A stretch of DNA of 41,266 nucleotides, taken from NCBI GenBank assembly GCA_022446985.1, contig JAKVBD010000044.1:1-41266 (forward strand). Direction: 5' to 3'. Position numbers and translations under genes: made by a program. Under the pieces are notes generated by a model that made no database searches, was not told where the DNA came from, and worked only from the letters and a program-made list of their open reading frames with translations. This DNA is from Lentisphaerales bacterium (GTDB lineage Bacteria > Verrucomicrobiota > Lentisphaeria > Lentisphaerales > Lentisphaeraceae). Every line of letters starts with the position of its first letter. The first letter of the stretch is position 1. Of this stretch, positions 34,854 through 41,266 are shown one piece after another.

Positions 34854-34888
34854 CACAGATTGAGACAATTTGTCTCTCGACAACTGTG
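34854..34888. repeat. Nested inverted repeats upstream of hpf
   Basis: GAGACAA-T-TTGTCTC is a 7-bp-arm palindrome at 34862-34876, nested inside CACAG (34854-34858) / CTGTG (34884-34888). No U-run follows, so it is not a typical terminator. It lies just after the M48 stop and 150 bases before hpf. It may be an operator or an mRNA 3'-end stabiliser. Confidence 0.45.
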
Positions 34889-35002
34889 TCATCCTGACCG
34901 TTTTCGGATACCATATACTCCCTTCCATGTCATAAAATTTTCATAATGCCTTCTGCTAATGTAAGTTAAAACATAGGTATGGTTTCTATGCCAAAAAACT
35001 GC

Positions 35003-35008
35003 TATAAT
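35003..35008 (+). promoter_or_regulatory. Possible -10 element of hpf
   Basis: A perfect TATAAT, 36 bases upstream of the hpf ATG. No good -35 is seen at 16-18 bases. It lies in the loop of an ATGCC...GGCAT inverted repeat, which could be an operator. Confidence 0.4.
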
Positions 35009-35044
35009 AGGCATCATTGACTAAAACTAACAAAAGAGGTCTCT

Positions 35045-35407
35045 ATGGACATTATCGTATCTGCTCGTCACATGGATTTAACAGAGGCTATGAAAAATAG
35101 CGTCATTTCAAGCCTTGAAAGTCTTAACCATACAAACAATCTCAATAAAGCTGAAGTCGTTCTCGACACAGACCATAAAAAATTCAGAGCAGAAATAGTC
35201 GTTCACGGCACTAAAACAAATATCGATGCAAAAGCGGTAATGGATGATATGTACGATGCTATCGACAAAGCTGTTGGACGTCTTCAAAAGCAAATAGATA
35301 AAAAATTCAGCAAAATGCTCGATAGCCATAAAGGCGAACACCTAGGTGAAATTGAGGCGGAACTTGCAGAAGCGGAACTAGAAGAAGCTGCACTCGCTGA
35401 AGATTAA
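35045..35407 (+). CDS. hpf: Ribosome hibernation-promoting factor (short type)
   Basis: A 120-residue HPF/RaiA (YfiA) family protein that binds the 30S subunit and shuts down translation in stationary or stress conditions. The start MDIIVSARHMDLTEAM and the basic helix YDAIDKAVGRLQKQIDKK are typical. The C-terminal 25 residues are very acidic (Glu/Ala) and there is no long-type C-terminal dimerisation domain. AGAGG lies 7 bases before the ATG. A strong terminator follows. rpoN or pts genes, its partners in E. coli, are not here. Confidence 0.92.
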   Translation: MDIIVSARHMDLTEAMKNSVISSLESLNHTNNLNKAEVVLDTDHKKFRAEIVVHGTKTNIDAKAVMDDMYDAIDKAVGRLQKQIDKKFSKMLDSHKGEHLGEIEAELAEAELEEAALAED

Positions 35408-35431
35408 TACTCAGTCTTTAATTAAATAAAC

Positions 35432-35462
35432 AGGTAGAGTTACTCAAACTCTACCTTTTTTT
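35432..35462 (+). terminator. Rho-independent terminator after hpf
   Basis: AGGTAGAGTT (35432-35441) pairs with AACTCTACCT (35447-35456) over a 5-base loop, and the run of T extends through 35462. It overlaps the stop of the convergent kinase gene and may serve it weakly in the other direction. Confidence 0.9.
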
Positions 35463-38400
35463 ATCTGGCAGTAACCGACTTATAAGAATTCCCAATGCGA
35501 ATTTCATCGATCTTTAAAATGGGAATGCCCGCAGCACTTATCCCTATTCCATCAAAAGTTAAATCACCTTTTAGCTGACTCCTCCAAGCACTACCTGTCG
35601 GCTCTTCATCTAATGATGGTGGATTCATATACACCGACACTTCATCGTCACCGCTCTTATAATCAATCCTTAGAACAACAAAATTCACCTTGTTATTACC
35701 AGCGGTTATTGGGTTGGACTTCTGCTGTCCAACACTCAAATTGAATTCTTTTTTAGAGAGAACATTATTGCCAAAAGATGCAACTTTAGCCTTATCTCTT
35801 AATAACATAAATTCATGACGCTGCCTGGTTGCTGAGGTCTGATATATAAAAGATATATAGATAGACTTTCCAGTCACACCGACTTTACGGTACTTATTTC
35901 TAAGCCAAGCTTTTGCAAAAGGCCCCTTTGTTGAGCAATCAAGATATCTTTCACAGCCAGTTTTCTTCAATAAAAGGTGCTGTCCTTCCGAACGAGGTAA
36001 AAGCACACCTTCCGGAGCTTCGAGAGCGCCTTTAAGAATTTCTCCATTGTAAAGCCATTTACTTTGCCAGCCCTCTCCACCTTTACCGACATGAGAGACA
36101 ACTTTACCAACAGAGTAAGAAAACCCCTCATAAGCCAGTAAAACTTCTCCGACATCCTCAGCTTTATTCACTTTCTCAGAATACTTAGAGTAGTTTTCTA
36201 ACACTTCTTTTTCAGTAAGCTCCTTTGACCATACAGAAAGCTCATCCAAAACTCCCACAAACGGCCTGTTCTTAAAATTTAAATTTCCAATAATTAAATC
36301 ACTTTTCGGAGAGCTAAGCTTAGAGCCTTTTTCAAAGGCCTTTACCGCTACTCCACTATTTTTATTTACCCATCCATCCTTTTTACCATTGAGATAGCCC
36401 TGTATCCGTCCCTCTTTTGAATCAAAAACCATTACTAAATGCTGCCATCTTCCAAAAGAATGATCACTTTTAACTATTTGAGATAATGTATTGTTCTTAG
36501 AATCTTTCGCTCGAATTATAATGTAGTCGCCTCGAGTAGAGATCCACCAACCGGCATCTTGAGCTGACTTTCCCGTTTTAGAGATAATCATCTGATAATC
36601 CTTACTAAACTCCTGCTTATACCAAAACTCCACACTAAAACTCTTAGTATCGAAGTCTCCGTTAGTCTCATAGCGAATTCCCCTTGGCTCACTACTTCCA
36701 ATAAATTCAATAGCTTGATTGTTGACTCCTTCCTCAACAAGCTTAATTTGGTCTTTAAAAGTTTTTACTACTTTCTTTTTTAGAATACCTGCAACACCTT
36801 CGTTTATTTTATCTGTTCTAACAATTAAGGGACTATAAAGAGTGCTTTTTAAACCTTTTCCTTCCGTCTTCACTTCCAGATCATCAAAGCTACTTTTAAA
36901 AACTAAAGGTGATATTTTCTTTGGTGGTGCTTTTTTGGGGGGCTCTGCTTTTTTTGCCACAGCGACATTTTCTTTCTTTACAGGTTGACTGACTGTTGCT
37001 TCTTTTTTCTTTTCTTCTGCTACTTTTGCCAAATAGTCCTTACCTTCCTGTATAAGACTGTAAATTTCCTTTAGCTCTGTTGCTTTAATAATACGAAAAG
37101 AATCACCGGGCTGTTTATTATGAAAAAACCAGTTCACAGGAATAAGTTGTAAAGCTAAAGTTGAGGATTGAACTTTACAGTCCAACTTAACGTGCCCAAA
37201 GCCTTGGAGGAAAACAGCTCTGAATTTTTTCTTGCCTTTAGTCAGTCGAATATTTTTATCTCTTTGGGGTAAACCATAAGCGTGAGATAAAATTTTAAAA
37301 CCGTCTATTTCAAAATGAAAATAATCATCTGAAGTCAATTTAAAGGTATACTTATCGGACTCAGGTATATCTATAAACCCTTCAAAAACATAGCCAAAAG
37401 AAGAGCCTTCCATATCGATTTTTTCATAGTCACTAAACACCCCTGAATAAACCATTTTCAAATCAGGTGCTTTCGCTAAGTTTTCCTGCTTAACAGAAAA
37501 TTTATAAAATTGCAATCCAGGCTCTTCCTTAATCACTGTAGATTTTTCAGTGCTGTGATCTTCTACAATTTGTTTCGACACTCCATTCTCATACTGAACC
37601 AACCCTTTTTGTTCCGTCTTACCTGAAAATGATATTATAAGAATTACAGCTAAAGTCAGCAAAACGCCACTGGCAATTATTGCAGGAAGAAGCCATTTTG
37701 GTTTCTTGTCCTGTTCTTCTCTTTTTTGGCGTCGCAGTCTCTCTGTATTTGTGACGTTGTAAGAAGTAGGCGCATTCCCTTTAAGAGATAAATGTTTACG
37801 ACCTTTTCGGTGGTCGGCCAACAAACGCTTACAGTGTTTAATCTCTTTACATAGTTCAGCGGATGTTTGATATCGATCTTCAGGTTTCTTGCTCATTAAA
37901 GTTTGGATAACTTTTACAGTACAGCCACTAACTTCCGGGCGTATTTTCTTGAGTGAAAGTGGTGGTTCTTGAATGTGTTTTCTTACCATTTCTCGTAAAT
38001 CCCCATCAAATGGAAATTTTCCGGAAAGCATATGATAAAGTGAAGCCCCTAAACAGTAAAAGTCTGTTCTTATATCAATGTCGTAACCAAGTATCTGTTC
38101 TGGTGAAATATATTGTGGAGTTCCAGATATCTTATCACCATCATCTTCCATAGCACTAGCTTGACATGACAAACCAAGATCCATCAGCTTAGTAACTCCC
38201 TGGTCACTAATCATAATATTTTCAGGTTTAATATCGCGATGAACTAATTGCCTTTTTTCCCAAGCATACCCCAGAGCCTGGGCTATATCGTAAGCGACGT
38301 CTAAAACCAGCATTTCATCAAGTGAACCATCATTCTTGAGCATATCCAACAGGTTTTGACCTTCGACAAACTCCATAGCAAAGAAAAGCCTCCCCTCATC

Positions 38401-38739
38401 TTCACCTACTTTATAAGCCTGGATAATATTATTGTGATTGAGACTGGCGACAGAACGTGCTTCTTTGACAAAATCAGTGTTAAACTTTTCATCTTGACTA
38501 ATTTCTTCATGAAGAATTTTTAAAGCGACCTTACGGTCCAAAGGAAAATCATGTGCAAGAAAAACATTTCCCATGCCCCCCTTTCCAAGTAACTTCAAAA
38601 TAAGGAAGTCGTCTATTACGACACCTTCAGAAAGAGGTTCTGGTAATTTACATAGAGCATTGCAGTGGCCACAATTGATGAATTTATCATCAAAGTCCAC
38701 TTCATTTATGCCTTTACATTCTTGACAGAGAAACTTCAT
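35461..38739 (-). CDS. Membrane-anchored Ser/Thr kinase with PA14, LamG-like and C-terminal jelly-roll ectodomains
   Basis: A 1092-residue receptor-like kinase. An N-terminal zinc ribbon (CxxC at 5/8 and 23/26) precedes a Hanks-type kinase: GKGGMG at 52-57, Lys74, HRD at 167-169 with Asp169 and Asn174, and DLG at 187-189 in place of DFG. A single membrane helix spans about 349-371. Outside come a PA14-like domain (about 405-540, SSFGYVFEGFIDIPESDKYTF broken), a Lys-rich linker to 610, a LamG/concanavalin-like domain (about 612-855, FDTKSFSVEFWYKQ and FVGVLDELSVW), and a C-terminal jelly roll (870-1092, YEGFSY and GEGWQSKW). Such ectodomains typically bind glycans or polymers, so a sugar-sensing kinase is a fair inference. 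The start is leaderless-looking, with a TATAAT 8 bases before the ATG. Confidence 0.9.
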   Translation of the reverse strand: MKFLCQECKGINEVDFDDKFINCGHCNALCKLPEPLSEGVVIDDFLILKLLGKGGMGNVFLAHDFPLDRKVALKILHEEISQDEKFNTDFVKEARSVASLNHNNIIQAYKVGEDEGRLFFAMEFVEGQNLLDMLKNDGSLDEMLVLDVAYDIAQALGYAWEKRQLVHRDIKPENIMISDQGVTKLMDLGLSCQASAMEDDGDKISGTPQYISPEQILGYDIDIRTDFYCLGASLYHMLSGKFPFDGDLREMVRKHIQEPPLSLKKIRPEVSGCTVKVIQTLMSKKPEDRYQTSAELCKEIKHCKRLLADHRKGRKHLSLKGNAPTSYNVTNTERLRRQKREEQDKKPKWLLPAIIASGVLLTLAVILIISFSGKTEQKGLVQYENGVSKQIVEDHSTEKSTVIKEEPGLQFYKFSVKQENLAKAPDLKMVYSGVFSDYEKIDMEGSSFGYVFEGFIDIPESDKYTFKLTSDDYFHFEIDGFKILSHAYGLPQRDKNIRLTKGKKKFRAVFLQGFGHVKLDCKVQSSTLALQLIPVNWFFHNKQPGDSFRIIKATELKEIYSLIQEGKDYLAKVAEEKKKEATVSQPVKKENVAVAKKAEPPKKAPPKKISPLVFKSSFDDLEVKTEGKGLKSTLYSPLIVRTDKINEGVAGILKKKVVKTFKDQIKLVEEGVNNQAIEFIGSSEPRGIRYETNGDFDTKSFSVEFWYKQEFSKDYQMIISKTGKSAQDAGWWISTRGDYIIIRAKDSKNNTLSQIVKSDHSFGRWQHLVMVFDSKEGRIQGYLNGKKDGWVNKNSGVAVKAFEKGSKLSSPKSDLIIGNLNFKNRPFVGVLDELSVWSKELTEKEVLENYSKYSEKVNKAEDVGEVLLAYEGFSYSVGKVVSHVGKGGEGWQSKWLYNGEILKGALEAPEGVLLPRSEGQHLLLKKTGCERYLDCSTKGPFAKAWLRNKYRKVGVTGKSIYISFIYQTSATRQRHEFMLLRDKAKVASFGNNVLSKKEFNLSVGQQKSNPITAGNNKVNFVVLRIDYKSGDDEVSVYMNPPSLDEEPTGSAWRSQLKGDLTFDGIGISAAGIPILKIDEIRIGNSYKSVTAR

Positions 38740-38920
38740 CTAAAACCATTATAAAACTGACGCTTGTTCTAATAGAGTCTGAGACGCAGCATATGCGCCA
38801 ATCCTGTCACAAAATGGATATACAAAAATAAAATATACTTATTGTATCACTAAGAAAAATTCGCTTTTCAAATGACTGGGGAATAAATTAACTTAGCACT
38901 AAAAAATCAAGGTCTTTCCA

Positions 38921-39124
38921 ATGCATGTAAATATGACGAATATTATCTTTAATATTATGCAAGAAGTTGAAGAAGAAATGGCTGTTCAAGAAGCCGAAAC
39001 TCAAAGAGTCCGAAACTTCGAGGGCTCCGGACCATTGCTTATGCCAAAACAAGATATAGGCCCACTACTTCTTCCGAAAAACAACGGCGGTGCAGCTGGC
39101 AGTAAAATTAATATTTCTATTTAA
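38921..39124 (+). CDS. Small acidic protein with repeated GPLLxPK motif
   Basis: A 67-residue protein. Residues 15-30 are a Glu-rich helix, and the second half carries two GPLL-type motifs (GPLLMPK and GPLLLPK) and a Gly/Ala-rich tail. Its end overlaps the stop of the convergent propeller gene by 8 bases. Only a weak SD (AAGG) precedes the ATG. No family is recognised. It may be a small adaptor or a chance ORF. The repeated motif makes a chance ORF less likely. Confidence 0.5.
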   Translation: MHVNMTNIIFNIMQEVEEEMAVQEAETQRVRNFEGSGPLLMPKQDIGPLLLPKNNGGAAGSKINISI

Positions 39125-40334
39125 TCTTAAGGCACAAAACTCTGCCCAGGTCATTACGGATATACAAGCGACCATTTGCATATGTCGGCTTTGTCCAGCA
39201 AACGCCTTCCAGCCACTTGGCACTGGAAATCTGCTCAAATTTTTCCTTAGAAACTTTTACGGTCACTAAATTGCCATCTACAGTCATACAAACCATTGTA
39301 TCGCCAACAACTGTAATTTGAGACCATCGAAACCCTTTTTCTTCCCACAGGGTCTTACCTGTCTGAACATCTATAGCCATAAAACTGGTACGCTTCCCAC
39401 GGTCTTTTCCGTGAGTTCCATAGATGACACCATCAATTAAAATATTATTTTGCATGGTGTGAATATAATCTTTTTTCTTCCAAGCAGATTTTAGTGACTG
39501 GCCATCAAAATCCAGCATTTCTGAATAGCGATTCCACGAAAGAAAAATTCTTCTTCCCTCGTTCAGCACAAGAGGAGTAGTCGCAGTCATATTATACTCA
39601 GCTTTAAGATTATGCCTTGCTACAAAGCTACCATCTTCAACTTTTAAAACCTCTAAACCTGTCCCCAAAAGAAAAGTTATATAGTCGGTGCCATTTTGTT
39701 CAAAGATTACTGGAGTTGCATGGCCTGGATGATAAGCGGCTTCTTCTGTAGAACTGTTTTGGCTAAGCCAAACTAATTCTCCGCTATTTTTGTTTAATGC
39801 TACAGCTTTTCCTGAAGTATAAAGAATCCAGTCTTTATAAATTAGCGGAGAAGATGCAAAACCAAACGCAGGTTGTTTAATCTCCATCAATTGATGTAAA
39901 TCTTTTTTCCAAACTACAGAACCATCTGTTTTATTTAAACAAAATGCCTGTCCTGCTTTCCCGAGGATAAAAACAAAGTCGCCATCTACTGTTGGAGTCG
40001 AATTGGGCCCTCCTTTATGCAATTTATTGATCAAGGGCCCAGGATAATCAAATTTCCATAAAGACTTTCCCGAACTTGCATCAAAACAGTGTAAAGTCTC
40101 TGTCTCTTTTTTATCATGAGACATATTAAAAGCCATATTCCCAGACACTGTCATTGCTGAGTAGCCAACGCCAATATTATTCTCCCAGACTTTGGACCAT
40201 TTACTAAGGTCTGCGTTAAAATTAGATTCCGCAGTCGTGATATCATTCTTATTGGGGCCTAAAAATGACGGCCAATCAGCTGCAACAGCACTTACTGTAA
40301 AACAAAAGAGTAACAACAAACTTAGCTTATACAT
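39117..40334 (-). CDS. Secreted PQQ-like beta-propeller protein
   Basis: A 405-residue exported protein. A signal peptide (MYKLSLLLLFCFTVSAVAA) is followed by DWPSFLGPN, a typical opening of planctomycete/verrucomicrobial PQQ-repeat proteins. Repeats with Trp and Gly/Lys spacing (GKSLWKFDYPG, GSVVWKKDL, GELVWLSQN, GKTLWEEKG) indicate an eight-bladed propeller. No quinone-binding dehydrogenase residues are evident, so it is likely a binding or scaffolding propeller of the BamB type. I start at ATG 40334, with GGGAG 5 bases upstream, and reject an upstream TTG. Confidence 0.9.
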   Translation of the reverse strand: MYKLSLLLLFCFTVSAVAADWPSFLGPNKNDITTAESNFNADLSKWSKVWENNIGVGYSAMTVSGNMAFNMSHDKKETETLHCFDASSGKSLWKFDYPGPLINKLHKGGPNSTPTVDGDFVFILGKAGQAFCLNKTDGSVVWKKDLHQLMEIKQPAFGFASSPLIYKDWILYTSGKAVALNKNSGELVWLSQNSSTEEAAYHPGHATPVIFEQNGTDYITFLLGTGLEVLKVEDGSFVARHNLKAEYNMTATTPLVLNEGRRIFLSWNRYSEMLDFDGQSLKSAWKKKDYIHTMQNNILIDGVIYGTHGKDRGKRTSFMAIDVQTGKTLWEEKGFRWSQITVVGDTMVCMTVDGNLVTVKVSKEKFEQISSAKWLEGVCWTKPTYANGRLYIRNDLGRVLCLKIK

Positions 40335-40501
40335 GAGCACTCCCAATATAATTTGATTTCATAGTAAAATAAAAAGAGTTACACATTTAAGACTCGCAAC
40401 CCCATTTATAAAGATATAAATTTTCAGAACCTCATTCTCCACTCAGGTTCCTTTACTTTAGTATAAAAGCAATCTATTTTGTAATAAAATTAAGGGCCTC
40501 T

Positions 40502-41197
40502 ATGAAACGTTATTTAAAATCCATCCTAGTTATAATTACCTTTTTGATCATTTCAGTATTTGCTGATAAAACAGCAATTATGCACGTCAAATCCAACCTG
40601 AAATCTATCGGTACCAGCTATGCTATGTATTTTACCGATGGGTTGAATACTTTTATTCCTCACCATAGTAAAATCGACATGGATACTGCAATTTTGACTT
40701 ATACCCATCCAGAAAATCAAAAGGAAAAGAACTTCCTGTTTATTACGCCAAGGTATGAATATTCTGGGAATAGTACACTCGTCATTTCTGTAACTGATGC
40801 CCCCATATTGGGCAAGCATATCGCTGTATTTGAAGATGGTCATGTTAAAAATATCAGCAAAGATCAATTTCAAAGACTGGCTCCAACATTCGGTTTACAT
40901 TTAATTAAAACAGTCGAAGCGAAGCTCAACGAAGAAACAATCAATGACCTGTTTAAATTGATAGAAAAACTAGGAGCACAAAAATATAAAGATAGAAAAG
41001 CCGCCAAAGCTGCTATTTTAAAACTCGGGCCTGATGTTCAAAAATTTTTAGTCAAGCATCAAAACGACCCGGATTTTGAAATAAAAGTGTCAATTAAAGA
41101 AATTTTGAAAGAGTTTAAACAGCAGGTAATACGACCACTTTCAAAAGATTTTAAGCCGCCCAATGTACTACCAACTCGAATTAAGATCAGTCACTGA
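40502..41197 (+). CDS. Secreted pseudopilin-like protein with helical-repeat tail
   Basis: A 231-residue exported protein with a signal peptide at 1-21. Two marks of the PVC 'H-X9-DG' pseudopilin group are seen: SNLKSIGTSYAMYFTDG near 31-47 and HIAVFEDGHVKNIS at 106-119. The prepilin leader and the GFTLIE-type cleavage site are missing. The tail (147-206) matches the helical repeat seen in PVC proteins (KYKDRKAAKAAILKLGP...). Function is unknown. GGG lies a few bases before the ATG. The end is 69 bases from the window edge, with nothing recognisable beyond. Confidence 0.65.
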   Translation: MKRYLKSILVIITFLIISVFADKTAIMHVKSNLKSIGTSYAMYFTDGLNTFIPHHSKIDMDTAILTYTHPENQKEKNFLFITPRYEYSGNSTLVISVTDAPILGKHIAVFEDGHVKNISKDQFQRLAPTFGLHLIKTVEAKLNEETINDLFKLIEKLGAQKYKDRKAAKAAILKLGPDVQKFLVKHQNDPDFEIKVSIKEILKEFKQQVIRPLSKDFKPPNVLPTRIKISH

Positions 41198-41266
41198 CTA
41201 CTTAGCCCATCTTTCCCCGAAATATTTATAAGTACTTAATAATCAACGCCTGTATTTTTATTAGGC

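Noticed and set aside
40335..40346. TTG start for the propeller gene
   Set aside because: The ATG at 40334 has a GGGAG SD and begins a clean signal peptide.

Overview
This window looks like a chromosomal segment of a Gram-negative PVC-superphylum bacterium. A Lentisphaera-like member of the Lentisphaerae/Verrucomicrobia group is my best guess, inferred from gene style and not from any database hit. The DNA is moderately AT-rich. Outer-membrane genes (TolQ/TolR/TolA-like trio, an LpxL-type acyltransferase, an M48 lipoprotein) point to a diderm envelope. PVC-style hallmarks are several Ser/Thr protein kinases, a planctomycete-style PQQ/WD-like propeller protein, a membrane kinase with PA14 and LamG-like domains, a pseudopilin-like 'DGHV' protein, and many N-terminal zinc ribbons. 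No phage, insertion sequence, CRISPR array or rRNA was seen, and no gene-free stretch exceeds 300 bases.

Layout. 1-534 (-): 5' part of a zinc-ribbon protein with an Ala/Pro repeat tract running off the edge. 821-2796 (+): tolQ/exbB, tolR/exbD and tolA/tonB-like genes, overlapping. 2885-6053 (+): hflX and an overlapping kinase fused to a CRP-like cNMP/winged-helix module. 9680-6060 (-): a three-gene operon of TPR protein, kinase with TerB-like tail, and zinc-ribbon membrane protein. 9943-14059 (+): pyrB, gshA, astB. 16282-14056 (-): tdh-kbl threonine catabolism, with a 14-bp palindrome in its promoter region. 16533-18329 (+): SulP anion transporter. 20562-18326 (-): a small helical protein, hpt, apeB and a 31-residue membrane peptide. 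23048-20610 (-): glgP with its own terminator. 23239-23320 (+): tRNA-Leu(UAG) with terminator.

The second half carries a small (-) helical protein, a pyrD-like (+) gene, a VOC protein (-), an ftsQ-like gene followed by fur (+), lpxL-like (-), and an FHA-GAF protein (+). Next come a methyltransferase and trmO pair (+), then a 1076-residue membrane protein with a PqqD-like start, a degenerate M50 protease core and two cNMP-binding domains (+). These are followed by an M48 lipoprotein and hpf (+), a 1092-residue receptor-like kinase (-), a 67-residue protein (+), a PQQ-repeat secreted protein (-) and a pseudopilin-like/HEAT-like secreted protein (+).

Theme. Housekeeping metabolism is interleaved with an unusually dense signalling set: three kinases of three architectures, three cNMP-binding domains in two proteins, an FHA-GAF protein with a degraded phosphothreonine pocket, and zinc ribbons at the start of several of these proteins. 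The best candidates for undescribed biology are the kinase-CRP fusion, the pseudo-M50/cNMP protein, the TPR/kinase/zinc-ribbon-membrane operon and the PA14/LamG receptor kinase. That they act in one network is inference from co-location only.
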